Source: a bacterium (GTDB taxonomy: Bacteria > Patescibacteria > ABY1 > JACQRZ01). Taken from it: a DNA stretch of 64,000 nt. Each line of letters begins with the position of its first letter. Within the stretch, counting starts at the first letter, position 1. The stretch is from the NCBI GenBank assembly GCA_030688365.1, contig JAUYIE010000005.1, positions 1 through 64,000 of the forward strand, written 5' to 3'. Made by a program: the position numbers and the translations under genes. The notes under the pieces are model-generated. The model made no database searches. It had not been told where the DNA came from and saw only the letters and a program-made list of their open reading frames with translations. Below are positions 42,172-52,015 of the stretch, piece by piece.

Positions 42172-44742
42172 CTACTCCTCTTCTCCGCTCTGATCGTCCT
42201 CATCTTCATCTTCGTCGTCTGGAGTCTCATGTTTGGCGCGCCGTAAGATTTCACGCTCCACCAATTCACGATCTCTCCCATATTTGAGTTGAGATAGCTG
42301 ACCGATCGCATTTGCGATTTCGTCGTCACCGGCAGTTGGCGCAAACGTACGCATATTAAACGGGCGCGCAGCCGTTCCATTAATCAGTAAACGCACATAC
42401 GCGTGTGTACGCTCTATATTTATTACATCAAACTCATTAAACACAGGTGCCATTTGTTTTGCAATCAATTCGGCATCATCCACACCCACGCGAAAGTTGA
42501 CAATCGTTCCTACGTTTCCAAATACTGCATCACGAACTTTGGTATCGCCAGTCTTTGGTGTAAGTTGTGCAATATATTGATGCCCGATAGTCAAACACAG
42601 ACGGTATTTACGCGCCTCTGACAAAATAATCGCAATGCTGTCAGTGATAAAATTTTGAAACTCGTCAATATACAAGAAAAAATCTTGACGTTGCTCCGGA
42701 TCCGCGATATCACCACGCGACAATGCGGCCATGGTTATTTTACCTACCATAATCAATCCTAAAAGATACGCGTTAAGATCGCCCAACTGCCCTTTGCTCA
42801 ATTTCACTAACAAAATCTTTTTTTGATCCATGACCTCGCGCACATTAAATGCGCTTGTCTGTTGTCCAATGATCGGACGCATGATGTCATTGGATACAAA
42901 TTGATTCAATTTTGAAGTAATATAGGGCACCATATTGGCAAGAGCCGCTTCACCGCCTGCTTTTTGCGCTTCCTTTACCCAAAAATCACTCACGACGGAA
43001 TTTTTACATTTTGACAACTTATATGATCTAAACTCTTCATCAGCCAACACTTTTGAAACTTCCATAAGTGTAGACCCTGACTCGGGATCCTCCATGATTA
43101 AAAGTAACGCATTACGCAAATATTGTTCAAACATCGGCCCGCCAGTGGCTCGCAAATCATACAGTTTATCCAAAATCATCACAAACTCATTGATAACGAA
43201 CGTTTTTTGTTCGGGATATTTCGGATCAAACTCCAAAAGATTCAGCCCCTTAGGACGCTGGTAATCAGCAGGATCAAACAAAATCACATCATCAGCTCGC
43301 TCCGGTGGTACCAGAGAAAGAATATGATCAACCGCTTCACCATGAGGATCAATAAAGCAACAACCTTCTCCATTTTTGATATCCTGAATAATCATGTTTT
43401 CCATCAATGTTGTTTTTCCCGAGCCAGTCATACCGATGACATACGTGTGTCTACGACGATCATCGCGAAGCATGTGTACTGGCGTTGCCGTACCTCTATA
43501 TACATTTTCTCCCAACAATACCCCTTCCTGTGGCATATTGACGGGAGGTGGAGCACTGCGTGATTTGAGCCAATCAATATTGGGTGTCTCGGTTGTACTT
43601 AATGGCAAATGAAAAATACTCGCCAATTCCTCGGCATTTAAAATAAAACAATGACGCGCGTCAAAATGGCGATAAATTGAATGTTCCACCATTGCTGATT
43701 TTGGTATCCTCTTATTTTTAACCAATGCGATATTTGATTCCGGGCCAGTATATTGCGCAAATGAATTGACTACATTGTATACTTGCATATCTGCCAATTC
43801 TTGTGTTTGTGCAGATCCGATAATACGTATATTCACTTGAAAGCCCGCCTTTGATCCTTTTTCCTCAACTACTTTGACTAATTCTTGTTCTAGAGGAGAC
43901 ATACGATATTCAGGAGAGGGATGTGCCGTGTTTTTACCTGTTGATCTTAATATGTCTACCGTGGTACCCCCTGCAGTATTTAAAGCACCCCATGCAATAT
44001 CGCCTATTGAACCGACATGTGCCGCCTGCATCGCCTCTTTAACACTTTTTCCTTTCTGCATTTCGCGAGCAAATGCTTGTCCTTTTGTGCGCCATCCTCG
44101 TGGAGCAGTACGGATAGTCATTTGCAATATGATACCTTGTCCTTGTCCCGCCTTACTCAATGCGTTGGTCAATGCATTGAGTGGGTCAGAATCCATTTTG
44201 CGATACGTCCGTAATGGAAAAACCCAATGCCTGTTCAGCTGCAATGTAGCCGCTGCGACACTGCCATGCGGTAAAAAAATATTATAATCCGGCGTTTCTT
44301 CAATCTGCGCCGAAGGATATTGGGCGAGCAACTGTTGTTCAAAAAAACTTTGCAAATAATCGGGAACAATAGCAAAAAATTTAATAAGTCCGTCAATGGC
44401 GACAATTTCAAATGTAATTTCATCTTCCCGACCCAAAAAAAATGCTTTAAATATATCGCGCGATCGCATTCCACCAAGACCTAAATACAGAGATTCAGCA
44501 ACGGCTACCACTTCTTGATATTCTCCCTTTCCTCCTTTATCTTCTTCTTCTCCCTTTGACCCCTCCTTAGAAACGCGCAATTGAAAGACTTTTTTATGCA
44601 ATGCATTGTGCGCAATATGCTGACGAACAAGAATCGCGCGGATTATCATCACAACCAAAACTATTACAAGACATATCAGGATTGTCCACCAGAAAGTGGC
44701 AAAGAGGATATTGGTGGCAATAAGGTTGCTGATGACGTCCAT
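42172..44742 (-). CDS. VirD4/TraG-like membrane ATPase (type IV coupling-protein family)
   Basis: 856 residues. Two helices at about 8-37, a large non-ATPase region, then Walker A GMTGSGKT at 437-444 in the HTYVIGMTGSGKTTLMENM context, Walker B FFLYIDEFQNF near 690, and a Q-motif region IGHQYIAQL. An acidic tail ends the protein. The fold is that of HerA/VirD4 motors that pump DNA or protein through a membrane. Only this coupling ATPase is here; no relaxase or VirB genes are in the window. Confidence 0.88.
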   Translation of the reverse strand: MDVISNLIATNILFATFWWTILICLVIVLVVMIIRAILVRQHIAHNALHKKVFQLRVSKEGSKGEEEDKGGKGEYQEVVAVAESLYLGLGGMRSRDIFKAFFLGREDEITFEIVAIDGLIKFFAIVPDYLQSFFEQQLLAQYPSAQIEETPDYNIFLPHGSVAAATLQLNRHWVFPLRTYRKMDSDPLNALTNALSKAGQGQGIILQMTIRTAPRGWRTKGQAFAREMQKGKSVKEAMQAAHVGSIGDIAWGALNTAGGTTVDILRSTGKNTAHPSPEYRMSPLEQELVKVVEEKGSKAGFQVNIRIIGSAQTQELADMQVYNVVNSFAQYTGPESNIALVKNKRIPKSAMVEHSIYRHFDARHCFILNAEELASIFHLPLSTTETPNIDWLKSRSAPPPVNMPQEGVLLGENVYRGTATPVHMLRDDRRRHTYVIGMTGSGKTTLMENMIIQDIKNGEGCCFIDPHGEAVDHILSLVPPERADDVILFDPADYQRPKGLNLLEFDPKYPEQKTFVINEFVMILDKLYDLRATGGPMFEQYLRNALLLIMEDPESGSTLMEVSKVLADEEFRSYKLSKCKNSVVSDFWVKEAQKAGGEAALANMVPYITSKLNQFVSNDIMRPIIGQQTSAFNVREVMDQKKILLVKLSKGQLGDLNAYLLGLIMVGKITMAALSRGDIADPEQRQDFFLYIDEFQNFITDSIAIILSEARKYRLCLTIGHQYIAQLTPKTGDTKVRDAVFGNVGTIVNFRVGVDDAELIAKQMAPVFNEFDVINIERTHAYVRLLINGTAARPFNMRTFAPTAGDDEIANAIGQLSQLKYGRDRELVEREILRRAKHETPDDEDEDEDDQSGEEE

Positions 44743-44745
44743 AGT

Positions 44746-45231
44746 TTATTCTTTTGTGTTGAGAAATAATATCTTCTCGGCTTTAATTTTTGCTTCCTGT
44801 TCCAAAAAATACTGATTCACTCGCGGAATAAGCAACAACCATCGTCGGATCAATGATACGAGGTAATCAATTTTTACCTTCACGTGAGCTAAAAGATATT
44901 CAATACGTGAAGCAGTCAGCTCACCCTGTTGGCGAAAGGTCAACTGACGATCTGGTTCAAGCTCTAAATACAAAGAACGAAGATCTTCTTCAAGTATCTT
45001 CTCTATGTTATGTCGGAGGGGAGATTTTGTTGTGGCTACCAACGCTGTTTGTTGTGAAGCAACCGGCACGATCGCCGTAGGAGGCGACTCTTGATTTACT
45101 GACTGTTTTTCTTGTTGCGGTATCTCTCGTTCATCTGCCTTTTCTTGTTTTGGTATCATCAATTCAGGCGTTGGCATTATCTCCGGTATTTGAAATGTCT
45201 TTTCACCCACGGGGCGAGCGGAATCAGGCAT
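44746..45231 (-). CDS. Uncharacterised helical protein beside the VirD4-like ATPase
   Basis: 161 residues. A disordered Pro/Gln/Glu-rich N-terminal half is followed by a helical region (RHNIEKILEEDLRSLYLELEPDRQLTFRQQGE) and a hydrophobic stretch VSLIRRWLLLIP. No family recognised. The stop is 3 bases before the ATPase start, so it is likely an operon partner. Confidence 0.6.
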   Translation of the reverse strand: MPDSARPVGEKTFQIPEIMPTPELMIPKQEKADEREIPQQEKQSVNQESPPTAIVPVASQQTALVATTKSPLRHNIEKILEEDLRSLYLELEPDRQLTFRQQGELTASRIEYLLAHVKVKIDYLVSLIRRWLLLIPRVNQYFLEQEAKIKAEKILFLNTKE

Positions 45232-45246
45232 ACACTAATGACTTAT

Positions 45247-45768
45247 TTACTTCACTTCCTTTCGTCGCATTAAAAGCATAGCGAGTATGGGACCAAGCAT
45301 CCAGATAGAGCGGGAAAGAGATGAAGTAAAAAATTGAGTTGAGATCGCACTGTTAATTGATTCTTGTGGTAAAAACATCAATACACTACTCATCAACAAA
45401 CCTACTTGCAATGCACTTAACAAAATACCGTGAATCCATGAATGTCCTCCTTCTGCACGCAATGCCATATTGTGAGAAAATAAAACATACAACAACAAAA
45501 AAGTGCCGACAAAAATGCCAAGCTGATACATGAAAAATTGCGATGGCTGAACCGCCGCAAGCCAATCTTTGATTGCAGGGGTGAGCATGGTAACCGACAA
45601 TGCGGAATAAATACTGATAAGCACTACCGTCAATCGTTCACGACTGGCAAAGAATGAATATAAAATCACTGCCAGAATATAAAACAAGATTAAAAAGGTA
45701 TCCCAGCTAGGATTACTAAGATTAACAAACGACGAATCAACATTTACATTTACAAATGATGCAAGCAT
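45247..45768 (-). CDS. Polytopic membrane protein of the VirD4-like locus
   Basis: 173 residues with about five helices and a short basic end (MRRKEVK). No motif that I recognise. It lies 15 bases upstream of the next gene in the operon and may form a membrane partner of the ATPase. Confidence 0.6.
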   Translation of the reverse strand: MLASFVNVNVDSSFVNLSNPSWDTFLILFYILAVILYSFFASRERLTVVLISIYSALSVTMLTPAIKDWLAAVQPSQFFMYQLGIFVGTFLLLYVLFSHNMALRAEGGHSWIHGILLSALQVGLLMSSVLMFLPQESINSAISTQFFTSSLSRSIWMLGPILAMLLMRRKEVK

Positions 45769-45844
45769 GGAAATAGTAACTCTCTTTCGTTATACATACA
45801 GTATACCACGAACAAGAAATATTATGGACAATGATATCCACACC

Positions 45845-47827
45845 TTAATATACGATCAATAAACGTAATTTTTCCGTATCACCTGATATCTTTATTGTAT
45901 TTAAACTACTCGGATTTCCCGTAGCTCCCCACATCGTATGCGATCCATCCAAAGTGATGTGCTCGGTATTTTCATTGGAAACCACATCAAATATATGAGG
46001 ATCAATAGATAGATTCTCTATGTGTTTTATTAAATATAGTGTTTCGGGTACTGTGTCTGATATCTCCGCATCGTGATGTAATGTATCACGAATACCATTT
46101 TCTTCGTCTCCAAATGTCAATCCAACGATTGCGGTCAAAGCAGTGGCATATTTCGCTTTGCCATACGCGTGGGGAATTTTTATGTGATAACCGGATGCAT
46201 CATGCACTAAATAATCTTTCAACGTATCATGATACACAATACGCGTATATTCTGTCGCACCAAGCCGATCAAGCCCTAATCCTAGATATAAACGATCTAT
46301 AGGAGTCAACGTTGGATTATTGAGCAGATTCACTTGTTCTTGGACATAGGGCTGTCCCAAAGACGCGAGACCAAAGGCCGCTTGTGCACGATCTGATGCT
46401 GTCGCATCATAAGAAAAATATACTGATTCAAAATAGGCCGTCAATGTACTTTTTGGAAAAAATGAGACATTCGCATACGCAATCAATGCCAATAACTCTG
46501 TCACTGAAAGTTCATCATTGGGATACCCAAAACTATGCTGATTATTCACTGTTGTATTGATTTTTATTTGTGAAAATGAAGGATTTCCCAAGCCGTACGT
46601 TTCAAAATAAGAACGTATGATAGCTTCGTCTATCTTGCTATGAAGATCGCCATACGTGTAAAAACCCATCAGAGCTCGTTGCCATGTTGCTGCTAATTCT
46701 GCCGGTACTACATACGCGTCCATATTCACTTGAGATGGCAGTTGATCAAATGGTATCGCTTCATCCAGACCTAACGATATGACACCGCGATAGGTATTCA
46801 TATCTACTGTGGTAACCTCATTTTTTCTTTCAAAAGGATACATACCAAAATCATGAAGCGCCATCTGTTGTTGTACCGTCAATGAAATCCTCAATCGATC
46901 CGGAATAAACGATTCAGGATTAGATAATGATGCGCCGGTACTTTTTGTAAATGTCTGAAAACGGAGCGCGATATCATGATCCAAAACCGAACCACTTTTT
47001 TTGATAGGCATACCCTTTTTTAACGTAACAGTATACCATGTAGAATCCTGCCAAAACTTTTTTGGAACAAATAAATATTGATTAAAATGCTGTGTAATCG
47101 TTCCTTCCATTGCCGGTTGAATATTTAAAAACGTACTCATCACCATCGGATCAATATTATCAGTGCTCATAGTCAATAAGATCGGACTATTTACAGAGAC
47201 ATTGATTGCGTTATCGCGTGGCATACTTTCCCGAACATACAATGATCTCTTAACTTCATACCCCCATTGATACTTTCTTAATATACGTACTTCGTTTTGC
47301 ACATAAAATGTGTCTAATGAAAAACGATACAATGTTCCGTCTTTTAGAGGGATCGTTGGTTTTATCTTTATTTCCCGAGATGATTTTGAGATCACATCAT
47401 AATCAAATGCAGGCGCAATAGCCAAATGAAACAAGACCGTATCAACGTCCATGTCTGTTTTACTTGTCAAAACTATCTCGGACTGTGCACCCATCCCCAT
47501 AGCATCAAATTCAACAGGATTTAAACCAAAGTTGTCTTCCCCGACTGATGAAGATACGATCACCTCCCCCATCGCTTGAGGTGAATTTTCATCAATAATT
47601 GTAGTGTCCACAACATCCGTTGGTGTGGATTGTTCTAGATGCGTCGTCGGCCATTTTGGTATTAAAAAAAGAAGACGTGATCCTCCTATAAACACACCTG
47701 CTACAAGCACAACACAGATCGCGCCTACGATTGATATAACCACAAGATTTTTCCTCCACCATTGATGCGGAATGAGTTGAGGTGCAGGCGTCCGTCGCGG
47801 TGGTAATGAAGAAATCGGTGACGGCAT
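45845..47827 (-). CDS. Large exported protein with Ig-like domains
   Basis: 660 residues: one transmembrane helix near 25-50, then a long extracellular region. Residues about 110-290 contain two SbsA/big-Ig-like modules (ESMPRDNAINVSVNSPILLTMS is typical). A helical region at about 440-560 (SDRAQAAFGLASLGQPYV, TPIDRLYLGLGLDRLG) has an alpha/alpha-toroid look, reminiscent of alpha-2-macroglobulin family C-terminal parts, but I see no thioester motif. Surface protein of unknown role, in the same direction as the VirD4-like genes, 22 bases after dnaJ. Confidence 0.65.
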   Translation of the reverse strand: MPSPISSLPPRRTPAPQLIPHQWWRKNLVVISIVGAICVVLVAGVFIGGSRLLFLIPKWPTTHLEQSTPTDVVDTTIIDENSPQAMGEVIVSSSVGEDNFGLNPVEFDAMGMGAQSEIVLTSKTDMDVDTVLFHLAIAPAFDYDVISKSSREIKIKPTIPLKDGTLYRFSLDTFYVQNEVRILRKYQWGYEVKRSLYVRESMPRDNAINVSVNSPILLTMSTDNIDPMVMSTFLNIQPAMEGTITQHFNQYLFVPKKFWQDSTWYTVTLKKGMPIKKSGSVLDHDIALRFQTFTKSTGASLSNPESFIPDRLRISLTVQQQMALHDFGMYPFERKNEVTTVDMNTYRGVISLGLDEAIPFDQLPSQVNMDAYVVPAELAATWQRALMGFYTYGDLHSKIDEAIIRSYFETYGLGNPSFSQIKINTTVNNQHSFGYPNDELSVTELLALIAYANVSFFPKSTLTAYFESVYFSYDATASDRAQAAFGLASLGQPYVQEQVNLLNNPTLTPIDRLYLGLGLDRLGATEYTRIVYHDTLKDYLVHDASGYHIKIPHAYGKAKYATALTAIVGLTFGDEENGIRDTLHHDAEISDTVPETLYLIKHIENLSIDPHIFDVVSNENTEHITLDGSHTMWGATGNPSSLNTIKISGDTEKLRLLIVY

Positions 47828-47848
47828 GGGTACGTAGAAAAAAGCGTT

Positions 47849-48925
47849 TTAAAGTTTCTCATCACGCAGTTGTTCCAACAGTGCACGTTGTTGACGAGAA
47901 ATATGTTTGGGAACGATAATGTCGGTATGCACCAGCAGATCTCCTCTGCCACTTCGGTTAGTATACGGCACTCCCAACCCGCGTAAACGAAACATCGTCC
48001 CATTTGCAGTTCCAGCAGGGATCTGTACTTCATACGCACCATCTGGTGCTGATACGGTAATCGTATCACCCAGCACCGCCTGTGTAAAGCTAATGGGCAC
48101 ACGCACGACCAAATCATTTCCATGACGCGCAAAAATCTTGTCAGGACGTATGCGTATCGTGATATAAATATCTCCGGCTGGCGCACCGTACAATCCTGCG
48201 TTTCCTTGTCCACCCAATCGCAATGTCCCTCCGTCGGAAATCCCAGGAGGAATATTGACTTCAAGAGTAGATCGCTCTTTCAATACACCGGGGCCGTTGC
48301 ATGTACGACATACATGCTTTGGTTTGCGTCCTTGTCCTTTACAATCCGGACATTTCGTACTCGTTTGAATATTCCCTATAAGGGTGCGGTGGATACTCAT
48401 CACCTGGCCTGATCCTTGACATCGTGCACATGTTTCAATTGGTGAACCTGGTTCTGCTCCTCTTCCTTGACAATGCCCGCACGACACGGTTCGCGCAACC
48501 GAAATCTCACGTTTTGCACCAAACAATGAATCGTTAAAATCCACGATCATTTCAAACGCCAAATCTTCCCCTTTTGCCACATGTTCTTTCCGACGACCTC
48601 CACCAAATCCAAAAAAATCTCCAAAAATATCACCGAGGTCTCCCATATCAAAATCAGCGGTGTTAAACCCATATCCACCGGTATTTCCCCACGCTGAACC
48701 CGCCGCACCTCCTTGAGAAAATGCGGCGTGTCCAAATTGGTCGTACTGTGCACGCTTCTGGCTATCTGAAAGTACTTGATATGCCTCATTAAGCTCCTTA
48801 AACTTTGCTTCATCGCCTCCTTTTTTATCAGGATGATGTTGATGTGCAAGTTTACGAAATGCCTTTTTTATCTCATCATCAGATGCAGTTTTTGAAACGC
48901 CCAGTATGTCGTAATAATCTTTCAT
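47849..48925 (-). CDS. dnaJ: Chaperone DnaJ
   Basis: 358 residues. J domain with HPD at 31-33, a Gly/Phe-rich linker, four CxxCxGxG zinc repeats (CGHCQGRG, CARCQGSG, CPDCKGQG, CRTCNGPG) and C-terminal substrate domains. Start and the dnaK stop overlap (TAATG). It stimulates DnaK ATPase. Confidence 0.98.
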   Translation of the reverse strand: MKDYYDILGVSKTASDDEIKKAFRKLAHQHHPDKKGGDEAKFKELNEAYQVLSDSQKRAQYDQFGHAAFSQGGAAGSAWGNTGGYGFNTADFDMGDLGDIFGDFFGFGGGRRKEHVAKGEDLAFEMIVDFNDSLFGAKREISVARTVSCGHCQGRGAEPGSPIETCARCQGSGQVMSIHRTLIGNIQTSTKCPDCKGQGRKPKHVCRTCNGPGVLKERSTLEVNIPPGISDGGTLRLGGQGNAGLYGAPAGDIYITIRIRPDKIFARHGNDLVVRVPISFTQAVLGDTITVSAPDGAYEVQIPAGTANGTMFRLRGLGVPYTNRSGRGDLLVHTDIIVPKHISRQQRALLEQLRDEKL

Positions 48926-50892
48926 TATTCGTCTTTCTTCGTAAATTCAGCATCAACGGCGTCTTTTGGTGGTGTTTGCGTATCTGTACCAGATTGTCCT
49001 TGCTTTGATGGGTCTTGATGAGAAGAATCTTGCGCAGTTGTTCCTTCAGCTGCCTGTCCTTCGCCAGTGTCTGGTGTGCCTGCTGGAGGCGTTTGCTCTG
49101 CATACATTGCACTTCCCACTTTGGAAAGAGCTTCATTAAGCTGGTCAGTCGCAGATCCAATCGCATCAGCGTCTGATCCATCTTTGACTGTTCTAAGACT
49201 GTCCATTTTTTCTTGTAGCGGCTTTTTAACATCTTCAGCGACTTTTTCACCATGTTCCTTCAATACTTTTTCCGCCTGATATAACAGACTCTCCGCATTA
49301 TTTTTCTTTTCAATCAAATCGCGTTTCTTTGCATCTTCATCCGCATGCAACTCTGCTTCTTTTTTCATACGATCTACTTCTGCGTCAGAAAGTGATGTGG
49401 AAGCGGTGATTGTGATCTTTTGCTCGCGTCCTGTTGCCTTATCTTTCGCAGAAACATTGAGTATACCATTGGCATCAATATCAAATGAAACCTCAACTTG
49501 TGGCACACCGCGTGGTGCTGGAGGAATACCATCCAAGATAAACCGTCCAAGTGTTTTGTTGTCACCTGCCATCTCTCGTTCTCCTTGTACGACATGGATC
49601 TCAACAGAAGTTTGATTATCACCTGCTGTTGAAAATGTCTGTGACTTTGAAGTTGGGATAGTTGTATTGCGTTCAATGATTTTTGTTGCAACTCCTCCCA
49701 ATGTCTCAAGTCCGACAGAAAGTGGTGTTACATCCAAAAGCAAGACATCACGCACTTCTCCTTGCAACACACCGGCCTGTACTGCAGCCCCGATTGCTAC
49801 TACCTCATCAGGATTGACGGTAGAGTTTGCTTTCTTTCCAAAAAAGTTTTCTACCATCTGTTGAATCAACGGCATACGGGTCATACCACCAACCAAAATA
49901 ACTTCATTGATCTGACTAGTACTCAAATGTGCATCCTTGAGTGCATTACGACATGGTTCAAGTGATTTTTCTACCAAATCCCGAATCAGTTCTTCCAGCG
50001 TAGAACGCGTCATAGTCAATACAAGATGCTTTGGACCTGATGCATCAGAGGTGATAAAGGGTTGATTTATTTCAGTTTGAACGGCGGTAGAAAGTTCATG
50101 TTTTGCTTTTTCCGCTGCTTCTTTCAAGCGTTGAAGTGCAAGTTGATCCTTAGAAAGATCAACACCGTGCTCTTTCTTAAACTCATCAATGATCCAACGA
50201 ATAATGCGTTGATCAAAGTCATCCCCTCCCAAGTGTGTATCACCATTGGTTGCTTTGACTTCTACAGTATCGGCCGCTACTTCCAATACAGAAACGTCAA
50301 ATGTACCGCCACCCATATCATACACAACGATCTTTTCATCTTTTTTCTTGTTAAAACCATATGCGAGTGCGGCAGCAGTAGGTTCGTTGATGATACGTTT
50401 GACATCAAGACCTGCAATACGTCCCGCATCTTTTGTCGCTTGGCGCTGTGAATCATCAAAATACGCAGGAACAGTAATGACTGCCTCGGTGATTTTTTCA
50501 CCAAGACGTTCTTCGGCATCTGATTTTAATTTCTGCAAAATCATTGCGGAAACTTCTTGCGGTGAATATTCTTTGCCACCCATCACCACCTTGAGCGCAT
50601 CCCCGCTCTTGACAATCTTATATGACATCAAGGAAAGATCTTTTTGTACTTCCGTATCCTCAAAACGACGACCAATCAACCGCTTGACTGAAGCGATCGT
50701 ATTGTCTGCGTTTGTCACTGCTTGACGCTTGGCAAGTAACCCTACCAAACGTTCGCCTGTCTTGGTAACCGAGATGACTGATGGTGTCGTACGGTTTCCT
50801 TCTTTGTTCTCAATAACACGTGGCTCTCCTCCTTCGATCACGGCCATACATGAGTTAGTAGTACCGAGATCGATTCCGAGTATCTTTGGCAT
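48925..50892 (-). CDS. dnaK: Chaperone DnaK (Hsp70)
   Basis: 655 residues. ATPase start GIDLGTTNSCMAV, VYDMGGGTFDVSV, VGGMTRMP, linker region VLLLDVTPLS, substrate domain and helical lid with a Gln/Gly/Thr-rich tail. Last genes of the heat-shock operon are dnaK-dnaJ. About 110 bases separate it from hsp20 without a CIRCE. Confidence 0.99.
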   Translation of the reverse strand: MPKILGIDLGTTNSCMAVIEGGEPRVIENKEGNRTTPSVISVTKTGERLVGLLAKRQAVTNADNTIASVKRLIGRRFEDTEVQKDLSLMSYKIVKSGDALKVVMGGKEYSPQEVSAMILQKLKSDAEERLGEKITEAVITVPAYFDDSQRQATKDAGRIAGLDVKRIINEPTAAALAYGFNKKKDEKIVVYDMGGGTFDVSVLEVAADTVEVKATNGDTHLGGDDFDQRIIRWIIDEFKKEHGVDLSKDQLALQRLKEAAEKAKHELSTAVQTEINQPFITSDASGPKHLVLTMTRSTLEELIRDLVEKSLEPCRNALKDAHLSTSQINEVILVGGMTRMPLIQQMVENFFGKKANSTVNPDEVVAIGAAVQAGVLQGEVRDVLLLDVTPLSVGLETLGGVATKIIERNTTIPTSKSQTFSTAGDNQTSVEIHVVQGEREMAGDNKTLGRFILDGIPPAPRGVPQVEVSFDIDANGILNVSAKDKATGREQKITITASTSLSDAEVDRMKKEAELHADEDAKKRDLIEKKNNAESLLYQAEKVLKEHGEKVAEDVKKPLQEKMDSLRTVKDGSDADAIGSATDQLNEALSKVGSAMYAEQTPPAGTPDTGEGQAAEGTTAQDSSHQDPSKQGQSGTDTQTPPKDAVDAEFTKKDE

Positions 50893-51002
50893 ATCAACAA
50901 CGCTGATTACAATTTAATTTGGTGAAAACCTTTTGATGATAGGTTCTCGATTCCGGAGACATCATCGATCCCTCCGGCGTTTGAGATCCCATCAGCAATA
51001 TA

Positions 51003-51437
51003 TTATCTAGATTTAAGTGATTTTTTGACGGTAATCTTCTTTGCTTTTGCTTGTGGCGCTTTTGGAATAGTGATTTTTAACACACCATTTTCAAACTGCG
51101 CGTCTGCTTGATCACCTACGACATGAGTTGGTAGAGCGACTTGACGATAAAAACTGCCACTTCGCACTTCTTTTCGCCAATAATCCTTGTCATCCACTTC
51201 TGATTTTTTTTCCATACTTCCTTTGATGGTCAGCACATCGTTCTCAATAGAGATATCAACATCATCGGAATCAACGCCAGCAAGCGCAGTTTCAACGACA
51301 ACACTGTTATCATTTTGGTACAAATCAATGTCGGGTGTAAAACCGCGACGCGTACCTTCTGATGCGGGAAAATCGCGCATCATGCGATCAAAATCCTCAT
51401 CAAATGGCCATAGAGGCGACCAACGAACTATTGCCAT
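51003..51437 (-). CDS. Small heat-shock protein (Hsp20 family)
   Basis: 144 residues from the ATG at 51437, which has AAGGAG 8 bases upstream. Alpha-crystallin domain with ETALAGVDSDDVDISIENDVLTI and the GVLKITIPK signature, plus a C-terminal Lys-rich tail. Being in the hrcA operon is unusual; it should hold unfolded proteins for DnaK-DnaJ. Confidence 0.95.
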   Translation of the reverse strand: MAIVRWSPLWPFDEDFDRMMRDFPASEGTRRGFTPDIDLYQNDNSVVVETALAGVDSDDVDISIENDVLTIKGSMEKKSEVDDKDYWRKEVRSGSFYRQVALPTHVVGDQADAQFENGVLKITIPKAPQAKAKKITVKKSLKSR

Positions 51438-51478
51438 ATTTTTCTCCTTATTCACCACGCCTCAAAGTGCGAGGTGAA

Positions 51479-52009
51479 TTATGAATTAGCTATAATTTTA
51501 TTGATAACAACCTTTGCCGGTAGCACGACCTTCCCATAGAGAGTATATCCCGCATTCACCTCTTTCAAGATAACACCTTCCTCTTTTGACGTATCTGATT
51601 CTGTACCGACCGCTTCGTGCTGTTGGGGATCAAACGACTGACCTTCCAGACTAGTAACTTGCTCTACACCAAGATTTTTCATTCCTTCTTGCAATTGCTT
51701 GTATATCTGATCTATTCCTGCCACCCAATCCGACCCCTTCAAATCAACAGGAACTTGATCAAATGCTTTACGAAAGCTTTCCATCACTGGAATGACCTGT
51801 ACGACTGCTGTCAATCCTGCAAACTGAGCTAACTCCCGTGACCGTTTCTCTTGTTCATTTTTATAATTTATATAATCCGCTTTTGCACGTTTCCATCCGT
51901 CCAGATAATCTTGTGCTTCTTTTTTGGCTTTTTCAAGAGCTGATTGCGTCTGTGCGAGCGTCGTGGACTTTGTAGGAGATGATGTGATGTTATTTTTCGC
52001 CTCTTCCAT
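51479..52009 (-). CDS. grpE: Nucleotide exchange factor GrpE
   Basis: 176 residues: long N-terminal coiled coil, then the GrpE core (RAKADYINYKNEQEKRSRELAQFA, SFDPQQHEAVGTE, GYTLYGKVVLPAKVVI). Releases ADP from DnaK. It follows hrcA by 6 bases. Confidence 0.97.
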   Translation of the reverse strand: MEEAKNNITSSPTKSTTLAQTQSALEKAKKEAQDYLDGWKRAKADYINYKNEQEKRSRELAQFAGLTAVVQVIPVMESFRKAFDQVPVDLKGSDWVAGIDQIYKQLQEGMKNLGVEQVTSLEGQSFDPQQHEAVGTESDTSKEEGVILKEVNAGYTLYGKVVLPAKVVINKIIANS

Positions 52010-52015
52010 AGATAC

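Noticed and set aside
50893..51002. A second CIRCE or separate heat-shock promoter before dnaK
   Set aside because: No TTAGCACTC-type dyad or good -35/-10 pair was found in the 110-base gap.
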